NCBI GenBank assembly: GCA_029834535.1
Contig: JAQMWT010000585.1
Coordinates: 17,409 to 81,408, forward strand
Direction of reading: 5' to 3'
DNA from: Chrysophaeum taylorii
Lineage: Eukaryota; Sar; Pelagophyceae; Pelagomonadales; Pelagomonadaceae
Length of the DNA: 64,000 bases
Shown here piece by piece: positions 39,126 to 49,093 of the stretch (positions within the stretch are counted from its first letter, which is position 1; the number at the start of each line of letters is the position of its first letter). The notes beneath the pieces are model-generated. The model worked only from the letters and a program-made list of their open reading frames with translations, did not search any database and had not been told where the DNA came from. Both the position numbers and the translations under genes were made by a program.

Positions 39126-40916
39126 ATGGCCGCAGTAATAGACACAGATTTCGAGAGTTCTGAACGGCCCGATCAGCCGCAAACTATGCACGCCACCATT
39201 TCGACCATTTCGGTCCTTTATGCCCCCTTGCATAGCTCCCTTCTGGACGCCACACACTTGCGCTGCCTCCCGAAAATCGATGTTGCGCTCTCAGGAGACA
39301 TTCTCCGCGCACAATGCACAGACTCGCTCCACCTGAACCGCTTCTGTCAGTGCTTTCGCATCACTGGAATACACGACGAACGTTCCATGCCAGCTGCCGG
39401 CTCCACCACAAACATGCACCCAAATCACGCACGTTGTCTCCCTCAAAAGCGTCTTATCGCTCGGCATGTAACTCCTCAGTCGAGGACGCATGTCGCATGC
39501 CCGCACCTTCGAATGCCCGACACGCCTATGGGCAACCCTTGTCACTACGGCACTCACTGCTCTGGTCCTCGCATCTCCGCCATTGAGGATGCACCCAGCA
39601 GGACTTACCCTTCCATCGCCCTTGGTTCAAATGTACTCTACTTCGCCGATCCCCCTTTTCGAATTCCCGCACTGGACCCCAAGCGTTCCAGGCCGGATAC
39701 TCTCCACCACCGGATCTCAGCTCACGCTCCCATCTGCCCCACCTTGCAGACAGGCCAGCCGCGAGGCTCACCCCTTTTGGCACTGACTTCGGACCACCCG
39801 CATCACGCGCTTTTGCTCTCGGAGCATGACACGCTTTTCGATGCTCTCCGCGTCACCGCCTTTAACACCAAGACACTCGTCATTTCCACCGACGCTCCGC
39901 GACGCAACGTATCTCACGACCTTCAGATCACCAACATAAGTCGCTCGCGCCCGCACCACGTCGCGCACGCCTTACGAGGGCATAGTTCAATTGGTGACCT
40001 CACAGGTCTATCGACGCATTTTCCGACGTCCGACTTTGAACTTACGAGTCACTTTATGGCAATCCCCAATGCCAAGACGTCTGAAGCTGCGCAATCATGC
40101 CTCTGGAACTCCAAAGCCACAGAAACTGCCAGACAAGAAAGCACTCAGCTCTCCACAGCTGCTCAACAGCTACTTATAGTCTCGCACATAGCAACGAGTA
40201 CAATCCCGCAGTCTCTATTGGATGGCAAGACGAAAGATAAGACCACAACGACCAGGTACACCAGCCAGCCCACTGATACAGCAGACGAGACAATGCAAAC
40301 CAACTGCACAGCACGGTTCCAGAATATGCAGACGATGCTCAGGTCCAATGCTCAATTACTCGACCACGCACACGTTCTGTCACCTGACCTTGCACTGCTA
40401 CTGGCTCCTGTCTCATTCATAGCTGATGCACCCCATCCGATGGACCAGTCCTTCAGATATGTCCCGCTCACAGAAGCACCACTGCAGGACAAACAGGTAC
40501 ATCATGAAGATACAGGTAAACGCACCACGATCACGCGCACAAGCTCATTGCGCCTATCTGATCACGACGAGACGAAGCTACAGCTTTGCTTGTTCCCTTC
40601 GCCTCTGGAAGACAAAGGCCGCCTTCCAGCCCCCCAGGCACCTGACCCGTCCCTGTCGCTGCAATCCGCATTAGCACAGACGATCTCGCCTCCCTGCACG
40701 ACTGCAGATCATGCACAAGCAAATGTCGGTATTCTCCAGAGTTATGCGCACCCGCTGGAATCTTACCAGCACGGCCACCTCCGCCAGTCAGGTCACTGCA
40801 CCACCTCGATCTTCCCTGACACCAGGTCGACGCATCGCCCATTCGCGATTACCTCATGTCACCTATTGGACGACTATGATCTCGAGCATGAACTCATCGC
40901 AACGCTTGAGTCATAA
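39126..40916 (+). CDS. Copia-C long ORF, unknown (596 aa)
   Basis: 596 codons without a stop, starting at ATG 39126 in a strong initiation context (CACCATGG). The composition is Thr-, His-, Ser- and Pro-rich with scattered Cys (CQCFRITG, CHYGTHCSG). I recognise no domain. Such a long open frame is unlikely by chance, so it is either a real protein of the element or a recently broken part of a longer one. It has no counterpart in Copia-A or Copia-B. Confidence 0.4.
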   Translation: MAAVIDTDFESSERPDQPQTMHATISTISVLYAPLHSSLLDATHLRCLPKIDVALSGDILRAQCTDSLHLNRFCQCFRITGIHDERSMPAAGSTTNMHPNHARCLPQKRLIARHVTPQSRTHVACPHLRMPDTPMGNPCHYGTHCSGPRISAIEDAPSRTYPSIALGSNVLYFADPPFRIPALDPKRSRPDTLHHRISAHAPICPTLQTGQPRGSPLLALTSDHPHHALLLSEHDTLFDALRVTAFNTKTLVISTDAPRRNVSHDLQITNISRSRPHHVAHALRGHSSIGDLTGLSTHFPTSDFELTSHFMAIPNAKTSEAAQSCLWNSKATETARQESTQLSTAAQQLLIVSHIATSTIPQSLLDGKTKDKTTTTRYTSQPTDTADETMQTNCTARFQNMQTMLRSNAQLLDHAHVLSPDLALLLAPVSFIADAPHPMDQSFRYVPLTEAPLQDKQVHHEDTGKRTTITRTSSLRLSDHDETKLQLCLFPSPLEDKGRLPAPQAPDPSLSLQSALAQTISPPCTTADHAQANVGILQSYAHPLESYQHGHLRQSGHCTTSIFPDTRSTHRPFAITSCHLLDDYDLEHELIATLES

Positions 40917-43311
40917 CCAAGAAGGAATCCTACTTTGGAGTCACCTCAGCCACTCCCACGGGAACTTCGGCCACCAGACGCCACCCATGTGCTCGTGGTT
41001 TCTCCATTGGTTTCCTCCAGAGCTTTTGACTGCAGCAGAGACAAAATGCAACCTTCCCATGCGACTATACTCGCATTCTCGTTTGGGACACTGGCATGTA
41101 CTTCATGTCAGATGTTTACGCTCGTAGTACCGCGACACACGGCAACCAAGATAGAAGTGGACTGCGTTCCACCCTTATCTCTGAGCGCTACCCCCGGCAT
41201 GCTGCTCCCGGCACTACTAGCCAGTCCCATCACGTCTGATTCAGCTCCCATTGCTTTGTATGACGTCATATGTCATATTCCGATTACAGCTCAGACACCG
41301 CACAGGCTCCTATGCACTCGCGACGGCACGCTCACCGCCCCTCTGCGTTTAGACTACAAACATTGCGCCATACCCATGGTACACTCACAGTCAACTGAGA
41401 CGCACGCTCGCTTGTCGCACAGTACGATTCCCGAACACCCTTTGGTTCAGGATAAGCAGAACTGTGTCGTCTAGACACCGCTGACGCGCCCCCTCCGACC
41501 GCCGCCCGGCTCTGCGCTCGTTTCGCAACCACGGTCTCTCCGTCTCACAGGCAATTCGAAAATTAATTAGCCCAGTTCGAATTACGAGGGCGCATTAGTT
41601 TTCCACCGGCGACAAGAATCGTTTCGATTCGTATCAGTCATGCCTCCTATGGCTACTCTGGCTACATCGGAACTCACTTCAAGGCACGTACCGAAGTTCC
41701 TTTTTCTAAGGACCTCTGTAACACGCCATGACCTGGTGAGCACTCGTCGTTCCTCCCCGCTTCAACGCGACTCCCGACGACCAAATCCCCGACGATCTGT
41801 GATGACACTAAGTTCCGTCATCAATGCAATTCAGAGCCTCCCACGCTCTTCCGTCAGTCTCTTGCAGGTCACACCTCTCAAGTTTCAGCTCGCTCGATTT
41901 CATCCTGCATGCTGCCATATGCAAACGAAGTTCTGTCACGCCAACGCCACATGTCGCAGTTATCGCCAGTCTCGCGCAATAAATGCCCGCCACTACATGA
42001 TAGCCGCACGCAGAGTCCTTTGCTCGCCTCCTTTAACGTCCCTCCCAGCACTATGCTTGACGTTGAGGCTCTGCACCACTATGGTTCGGTTACAACACAA
42101 CTTCACACGACATCCTCGCCCAGTTCTGATCATGTTTCGCATCTGTCGCCATTACTGTCAGAATACTGCTTCGGACACAGCTCAGACTGCACTCGCGTAT
42201 TGCGCTCTTATGACGCATCCGGTTCGCTCCTCTCCGTTCACAATGCAGGTTCCGTCTTGCAGAACTCCGAGCCCACCAGCCGCCATTGCGATTCGCACCC
42301 AGTCGACACTTTCCGTAGCACCCGCGAGGATAACCCCCAATCTCCACAGGTTGGACACGCGCTCTGCTCCCAGCATTCTACCGGATGTCACTACCGCACA
42401 CCGCTAGCCCCACCCAGTTGTGTTGCGAATCCAGGGAAGTTAACTGCCATGCCTATCTACTTCTTCATTCCCACACACTCGCTGCTAGCCTCAATCTCGC
42501 TTGACTCATTGTCGGACAGTTCTCGCATTCTGGACATCACCTCACATCATGTTCATTCTTCGGACATCCTCCGTCAACAGATTAATCCTCTCTTGAAACA
42601 TACGCACCCTGCACGTCGTATACTGTACAGCTCTCGCATATCGACAACACCCTTCTGTCGAATGTCTCCCCTTTCGGTCACTGCACGATTCACCAGGGAT
42701 GCACCACGCTCCCTCGCGCTTGTACATCAAGGGAAGTTTGATTCTGGTGAAAACGACTCCGGATATGAAATGCATACTGGATCAGTCGATTGTCACAGTT
42801 CATGATTACTTTGCCGAATAAACACGAAAGATGCGACTTTGACCATACCCTCGACGTCCGCTCTCCCCCTGGCACGGACAATATCTTCAAGCAGTCCATC
42901 GCCTTCAGGCATTTTCTCCTGTTGCCCAACTCTTCGGCATTTTCTGCACAGGGCACTGACTCTTCAGCACAGGGCACACGTCTGTATCCACCATCATACG
43001 CGACACACTCGCAGGACACTCGCCTGTATCCACCATCATACGCGATACACTCGCAAACCTCAGTCCCAGCCCACTCATCTTTCGATGATAGCAATGGCGA
43101 CTTCCACCAGACCACAACTCCAAGTCTGCAGCAAATTTAGAGTTTTCATATTTATGGCCACCCCCAGACAACTTTATCCCGATATCCTAATAGCGCTACG
43201 ATTACTCGCATATTATCTTAGATGCTCATAGTTTAGCTTCAGCTGTCCCACGCTACACTCAGGACGACAGCTTCAACACGTATGTGACAGGCAATTCTGG
43301 TTCTCTCATCT
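40917..43311 (+). other. Copia-C interior with shorter ORFs, no identified gene
   Basis: Plus-strand open stretches at 40935-41474, 41640-42407, 41909-42805 and 42790-43140 overlap in different frames and show no known motif. They are probably decayed continuation of the 39126 ORF. At 42950-43060 a short tandem repeat (CACTCGCAGGACACTCGCCT, TCTGTATCCACCATCATACGC twice) is present. Confidence 0.4.
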
Positions 43312-43316
43312 TCCAG

Positions 43317-43535
43317 TAACTAACTAACTAAATTCGGACATCTCCCGAGCATGGGAGCCAGGCCGGACAGGCAGGAGCCGATCCGGAATCACAGAGGAAA
43401 ATCACGCAGTTGGGGCAGAGGCGAGGGACGAGGACTCGTTGATGACGGACAGCCACTGCGCGCGGTCTTGTGCGAAGTCGTGCAAAAGCGTCGCAGGCCG
43501 CAAACGTGTTGGTCCACGAACAATCGACCTGTCCG
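43317..43535 (-). repeat. SINE-like element, subfamily A, 5'-truncated, minus
   Basis: Reverse copy starting TAACTAACTAACTAAATTCGG and ending near GACCTGTCCG. A short duplication TCCAG flanks it (43312-43316, 43536-43540), shorter than for other copies and therefore weak. 43541-44370 holds no recognisable gene. Confidence 0.7.
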
Positions 43536-44370
43536 TCCAGGAACAGCTCCGCCTTACTCGCTATCATTACGACGATTACCTTACCATGTCGAAAACGATT
43601 AGGTTAAATGGTCTCATCTCTTCATGGGATAACGCTGTCGCTCAGTCACATCGTCACACCCTTACTAGCCCAACTTCAGTCACAATAGAATCTCATCCCT
43701 ACGGCCACTCTCACTATTCGCCTTTCGATCAACCTTTGGTCTGCTGCACAATTCCCGACTGCCTGACCCATGATCCCCACTGTTGTTAACAGTTAGACCA
43801 CCTGTTCTACTACGAGGATCCCCCAGTCACTTAGGATTTATCCACCCGCACGCACCTTCGCCTTACATCACGGAACACCCACGACTTAATGCGTACAACT
43901 TTCGACTTCAACTATGACGCTAGTACACTCGCTTGTTCTTCGCGATATTGTCATTCCATCCTTCTTTCATCAGTCGCTGAACAAGATGATGATCTGATCT
44001 CTCGTACAGAATTCGCCATACTTCGCCATTAGCCTACCTAGCATTTTTCTCCACGTATCCTCTTAGCATCTTCCTCCACATTTCTTCTTCCTTACGATCG
44101 ATGCTTCTTCCTTTCCTTGATCATTCGCCCCTTCTTTCAGTATCCTTTTCATTTGCTTCCCCTCTCAACCTATTCCCCGTTCAACTTCGCGCTCTTTCTC
44201 CTTTCTCACTCGCACTCACCTGCTATTCGGCTCTACTCTACCTCTCTCATGCACTTCGCAACCTTCTCTTTCGACGCCTCCTCACAACTCAACGTTTATT
44301 TGTCTCTGGCCAGACATTTGTTTTGTTTGTCCCAGATTTCGCTCATCACCGAGTTCAATCTGCGAGGGCG

Positions 44371-44556
44371 AAGAGATGGAAAATTCCATTTAGGGTTAGG
44401 AACCCCCCCCCTTAGTCTCACACTCACACCTAAACACCCAAAATCGCTGTGTCGAACACCGTGCTGCTCTTTGTGTCGTTAGAGACAGGGCGTCAGGGCA
44501 GCACTACCACTGCCACCATTCTCTACCAGAGGCACAGTGCTTTTTACTGTTCTCTA
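44371..44556 (+). repeat. 3' LTR of Copia-C
   Basis: 186 bp, AAGAGATGGAAAATTCC to GTTCTCTA, preceded by GAGTTCAATCTGCGAGGGCG, the putative polypurine region shared with Copia-A/B, and followed by TACCC. Confidence 0.85.
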
Positions 44557-44561
44557 TACCC

Positions 44562-44934
44562 CTTCTCTTTGTTCTTCGCTTTCACAGTTATGGGCCGCGC
44601 AAAGCTCGAAACAGGGCGCAGAGAAATCTGCAGTCTCTTACCTTTTATTCCGTCCGTCGAGAGCGCAGTCTCTTCCTTACCCTCCCCCTTCCCTTTTCAC
44701 CAAATCAATAGTTCTCTGATTTGTGCTCACGCTCATCATCATGGATTAGTGCGCCCCGTAGGTACGTAGGATTACATGTTAAACTAGGTGTAGTTCTATG
44801 TGTCGTCTGTCGTGTGCTGAGGCTAGGGGAACTAACCTGTTCTCTGAAAATAACCTGCCAGATTCACACGGCGAGACGGGATGGTTCTTCGGTGACTTTA
44901 TACCACTGCCTCGCGGAATACTCTGCAGGTTATG
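44562..44934 (+). repeat. LTR of the second copia lineage (5' type)
   Basis: Homologous to 57626-58048 in reverse: shared GCAGAGAAATCTGC, CTTACC...CCGTCCG, TGATTTGTGCTCA and TAGTTCTATRTG. It ends CTCTGCAGGTT and is followed by ATGGGCCCAGCGGGG, the same primer-like sequence that follows the LTR at 48690. A 5' leader (44935-45462) without ORF follows. Confidence 0.5.
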
Positions 44935-45462
44935 GGCCCAGCGGGGTCCTGAAGAATCATGTGTTGCATGCGCGTAACTGTTGGGTATTAGACTGTTATA
45001 CCGCGCCACTCTAGCCTCGCCATGCAACACGCTTGTATATATACGCCTAACATGGGTTGTACATAGCTACACCACACACGTTAAGACTGCGCAACTTTGT
45101 GTGTCTGTCTATATGTCGTTGTATTGTCGCTAGAGTGTTGATGTGTGTGTATTCTGTCTAACTGTACTGATTGCGTGCGCGCTATGGAATATTTCGGGTA
45201 TGTCCACCTGGACGCTCGACGGCGATACACTAACAGCTCTCTCCATATATAGAGCACAACTTAACAACAACTGCCAGTCAGTGCTAACCTCACACTGACT
45301 GGAATCACAGTTTGTACAGTTGCTATATATGCATCTTCCATCGTCTAACCGATGAGTGTACATAGACTCCCGATAGCCAGAGCCCCCTAGGATGTCTAGA
45401 GGTAGTTATTTAACTCTGCTCTGACAGAACCCATAGGTTCACGTCACAGTTCTCATGGCAGA

Positions 45463-45917
45463 ACGAGCAGCAAGAGTCGCACCCAAAGCAGTCACGGGTG
45501 CTGACATCTCAAACTGAGGCACCCGTTGTTGAGTTTCTTAATGACGGGAATCGCTTCCAACTTTAAAGCCGCAAGGTTTCACTCCAATTACTGCAAATTC
45601 GGCAGATGTTGCGGCTTCATCATGCCGATGCCCTCTTCGAGTACGAGTCGTACGAGGCCTATACAAAGTCCTGCGCTGACTATGAAGTCTTGCGCAATAG
45701 GATTCTTGACCAGGTCTTCCTCGAGTGGCAAAACGCCAAATTGGCGGAACTTAACCTGGGATCAGTTGATGATCCGCCTCCTGAATACCAGGTCTGGCAT
45801 TTCACTGCTGAAGCGCTCCCACGTCTTCCTGACCATGAAGTAGGACAGTTGGCCACTGTCTGCTATGAGAATGAAGTTCGTACGGTTCGCCCCGAAATAA
45901 ACGATCGCTTTAAGTAG
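45463..45917 (+). pseudogene. Gag N-terminal fragment of the second copia lineage
   Basis: ATGGCAGAACGAGCAGCAAG opens a frame (MAERAARVAPKAVTGADIS) that hits a stop after 20 codons. The protein then continues in another frame (APVVEFLNDGNRFQ) and, from 45606, as LLRLHHADALFEYESYEAYT, ILDQVFLEWQNAKLAEL and PEYQVWHFTAEALPRLPDHE to 45917. The acidic helical character and the position after LTR and leader suggest Gag. It is unrelated to the 640-aa ORF at 58049, which lies at the other end of such elements. Confidence 0.4.
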
Positions 45918-46059
45918 GGGGGATTAAGGAACCAGGTGGTTCCGTGCGCAGAACCCCCCTGCCGCTGAATGCCCGGGGAAAGTCGATAGACGTCGAAAGG
46001 GCCTTCCAACTGGCCAGCTCGCTCGTGAGGCCACTCTCGTAGCTCCCGCACTCGTGATT

Positions 46060-47180
46060 CTATGCTGCTTTATTTCCTAGAGCCCCGCTGATGAGCGTGA
46101 GCAGGAACCGGCTGCTCGAGTGTACGTAGAAATCCAGGTAAAAGCACATGAAAGCGAAACCACCCGACAATGTGGTTCCTCCGGAGAACTCCTGACGAGC
46201 ACACGGCGCGAAGTCGACCATTTGGGCGGCTGGTTGGCCGTCGGCGACAGACGGCCCGTCAATCGGCGAGCTCGTCGGTGAAAACGCCCATATCCTCTTA
46301 AAAAAAGGTGTCTCCCGCCGTTTCATCCACATCCTCGTCGTTTTCGTTGGTGTCGAGCTCGAAGCGCCAGGAGCCAAGTTCGGTGCCTTGAAAAAAGTCG
46401 GACGATTTGCTTTGAGCCAACCGGAGGAGCCATCGTCGTAGCCGAAGAATATCCATCCCGTCCCAAGTTTTCTGCGGCCGTCCTTTGCATTTGCATCCGA
46501 GACGGCCTCAATCTCGCCTGGCATCCAACAGGCCCCAGGTTTTCCCTCGAGCTCCCTCAACATCTCGACTCGCTGGCCAACAAGAGAGTCGAAAATCAAA
46601 GGCAGCTGGTCTCGTTTCGCCACCCGCCAGCGCTTGGCTCGCTTTGTCGCCAGAGCAGCCCCAGCTTTTTCCTTGAGCTCAGCGTCGCTCACAAGGCGCC
46701 GAGCGTCCAGGGCCTTGCGCTCCTGTGTTTCCGTACCATGCACTGGCGGCGGCCATCGCTGCGAAACAACAGGCTCAACCGTCAACGCCCGCCTCTCCAT
46801 TTTGATCTTGCGGTAGATCTGCTTGAGATGCTTGGTTAAAAAGGCAGCATTTGCTTCTGAACCAGACTGGCCGACCAGTGCGTCCTTTGTCGAAGTGGAG
46901 AACTTGGGCTTGAGGTCACCCATGCCCATTCCGTGGGTGTAGCGAGCAATGTTGCGGACGGGCGTCTTGCACCGACCACTGTTGCTACGGAGCTTGGCGA
47001 GTTCGGCGTCGAGCTTTCTTTCCAACTCTGCGAGCGTGGTTTGTCCCTCCAGCTCATGGTTGCTGACAATGGGGCGCCTTCTCGATGGCGTCCATGGCCC
47101 TCGCCCTGTCGTTTACGGCTCGATCGAGCGCCGCCGCGATCGTTTCGGCATTTCGCGCACGGTGCCGATCTATTATGACT
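46060..47180 (-). CDS. ORF with coiled coil and Tudor/Agenet-like segment, origin unknown
   Basis: From about 47180 the minus strand reads RNAETIAAALDRAVNDRARA, then after a frame change LEGQTTLAELERKLDAELAK (coiled coil). A basic middle part leads to GQRVEMLRELEGKPGACWMP, GEIEAVSD and GWIFFGYDDGSSGWLKANRP. The pattern (hydrophobic strand, W-PG-I, YDDG...W) is that of small Royal-family barrels such as Tudor or Agenet, which bind methylated histones. The C-terminus has a hydrophobic stretch (GFAFMCFYLDFYVH). It could be a host chromatin gene fragment or a transposon passenger. No terminal repeats were found around it. Confidence 0.4.
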
Positions 47181-47269
47181 CGCGCGGAAAAGAAAATGGA
47201 AACTTCTGTACACATTTCCGGAAATACGCGAGTCAGAACTATCTACGTCAACCATATGGGAAGGATCTG

Positions 47270-47583
47270 CTGTTGGACTATGATGTTAATGATAATCCAT
47301 TGCCGTCAGATATATCCTTTATCCGCAAGAGTCCTATCCTCGGAGACTCTGCTTCTGCTATCCACTTATCCAATAATCCGGATAGTGCGACCTAAGCTAA
47401 AGCCATCAGCACACAATGGTTTCGCATACGAGACTATGTACAGCTCAAACGTATACGTCTGCATAATATTTCTGGCACCCATCACGTTGCCGATGGGCTT
47501 ACTAAATCACTTGGAGCTCCCCCTTTTTCTACGTTTCGCACTTTGCTTGGTCTACCCCAGCCCATCGTCCAAGACGACGCTTA
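47270..47583 (+). pseudogene. Copia RNase H fragment (second lineage)
   Basis: PILGDSASAIHLSNNPDSAT then a stop, then AKAISTQWFRIRDYVQLKRI and HHVADGLTKSLGAPPF, FRTLLGLP: the copia RNase H end with the ADGLTK signature. The Lys/Arg-His motif before is degraded (AKAIST). It leads straight into an LTR, without the long 3' ORF seen at 58049-59968. Confidence 0.75.
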
Positions 47584-48690
47584 AGCATTATCCTCATCTT
47601 CATGTCCGCAATGACATTAAACTAGCCCTCGCAGCTACTCCAGAGAGTTGACTCATAATATGTACGACGCTCTGGGGCTATTCGTACCTTTCTTATACTC
47701 GATCATCATTAGGGTTTTCTCTCCGACATATTAAGGCCGACTGCGGTTGCGATGGAGGACGGTGCCTCATGAATCCTGAGCCTTGCGAGGGCATCCGCCC
47801 TCCCGGCGTAGGTTGGCACCTATTCGCCACCCGGGCGGGCCGGTTGGCAGCCGGAACGTTCGCAGTGGGACGGGGTATGGCCGGGGGGCGAAGACGGAAG
47901 GTTATCGGCGAGTTGGTTGTCAGTCACATCGCGGTCTCCTCGTCGCATTGCGACAAGCTTGATGGTCACTCTCCGCCGACCGACCTTTCGGCGCTCCTCG
48001 TCTACAGGCCCGTGATTCCGGACTGGCTCCTGTCGGTCCGGCCTGGCTCCCATGCTCGGGAGAGGTCTGAAGTTAGTTAGTTAGTTATATTAAGGCATTC
48101 CCTCATCCTTGCCATTCCCCTTCCGCATTCAATTCATTCTAGATATGAGATATCATCTACGTTTCGCACTTTGCTTGGTATACACCAACCCATCGTCCAA
48201 GACAACGCTTAAGCCTTATCCTCATCTTCATGTCCGCAATGATATTAAACTAGCCCTCGCAGCTACTCCAGAGAGTTGACTCATAATATGTACGACGCTC
48301 TGGAGCTATTCGCACCTTTCTTATACTCGATCATCATGAGGGTTTTCTCTCCGACATAATAAGGCATTCCCTCATCCTTGCCCTCCCCCTGCCGCATTCA
48401 ATTCATTCTAGATATGAGATGCCATCTGGAGTTTCTCTTCTGACAAGGAGAAATCCACCAGGTGCGTGCCGCAAGGTCCAGAGTCTTTTGCTTAATTCGC
48501 AGGAGTTCTGTCCTAGCAGGAGCTCTGTCCCTCGTTGTCAGTGTGAAAGCTTCTACGGGACATAATGCCCCTGTGAAGTTAGGAGCTAATTCCTGCCTTG
48601 TGTAGTAACACGTGACATGCGGATGATCTAGTACACGCCTAAGACCGCACGCGGTCTCTACCATGCACCCGGAGAGGGTCAAATCTCTCC
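47530..48690 (+). repeat. LTR of the second copia lineage with internal tandem duplication
   Basis: CTACGTTTCGCACTTTGCTTGG and about 250 following bases (47530-47727 plus 48097-48150) recur at 48156-48420. The LTR then runs on to CTCTCCAGGTT at 48694. Duplication of the RNase H end together with the LTR start suggests unequal exchange. The SINE at 47738 is inserted into the first copy. Confidence 0.65.
47738..48086 (+). repeat. SINE-like element, subfamily B, with 10-bp target duplication
   Basis: 349 bp between perfect copies of ATATTAAGGC (47728-47737 and 48087-48096). It starts CGACTGCGGTTGCGATGGAG and ends GGCTCCCATGCTCGGGAGAG with the (TTAG)n tail. It is the clearest proof that this family moves by target-primed insertion. 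Confidence 0.9.
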
Positions 48691-48814
48691 AGGTTATGGG
48701 CCCAGGGCGCGTAGGTGTGTTAGTCCAATTTTTTTGTGCGTTTAATGAAGTGATCAGTTCACGCCTGATTACGAGTACGATACGACAATTGTGTTTGGCG
48801 TTGGTCTACTGTAC

Positions 48815-49009
48815 TGGAGATAGAAAATTCGATTTAGGGTTAGTATCCCCCTATCCTAGTGTTAGCTCTCTCGTATTCACACTTTTAATTCAGAAAAACG
48901 CTGTGTTATTCACACCGTGCTGTCCTCGTTGTTAGAGCACAGGACGAGGGCAGACTACCACTGCTCTCACTCTGCTGAAGGGTAACACAGTTGTGATTAC
49001 TGTTCTCTA
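48815..49009 (+). repeat. 5' LTR of Copia-B
   Basis: 195 bp, TGGAGATAGAAAATTCG to TTACTGTTCTCTA. The first bases show TGGAGAT for TAGAGAT. It shares GTGTTATTCACACCG and CTGCTGAAGGGTAACACAGTT with Copia-A. GGTCACGGGCACCAGTCCGG follows. Confidence 0.85.
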
Positions 49010-49093
49010 GGTCACGGGCACCAGTCCGGTCTCGACAGAGTACCAGGATTTCCAGTCGAGTTCCGCTCCCTGACGTTCCTGAACCAAAACAAA

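Larger units (their letters stand above)
35562..44556 (+). mobile_element. Copia-C: complete 9-kb LTR element without RT or integrase
   Basis: LTRs at 35562-35753 and 44371-44556, flanked by a perfect 5-bp duplication TACCC (35557-35561 and 44557-44561). The LTRs share the TAGAGAT...TTCTCTA ends and the GAGTTCAATCTG.GAGGGCG sequence before the 3' LTR with Copia-A and Copia-B, so the same machinery could mobilise it. The 8.6-kb interior has a Gag-like ORF and long Pro/His/Thr-rich ORFs but no protease, integrase, RT, RNase H or DNMT motif. Two SINEs sit inside. It fits a large non-autonomous (LARD-like) derivative. Confidence 0.75.
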
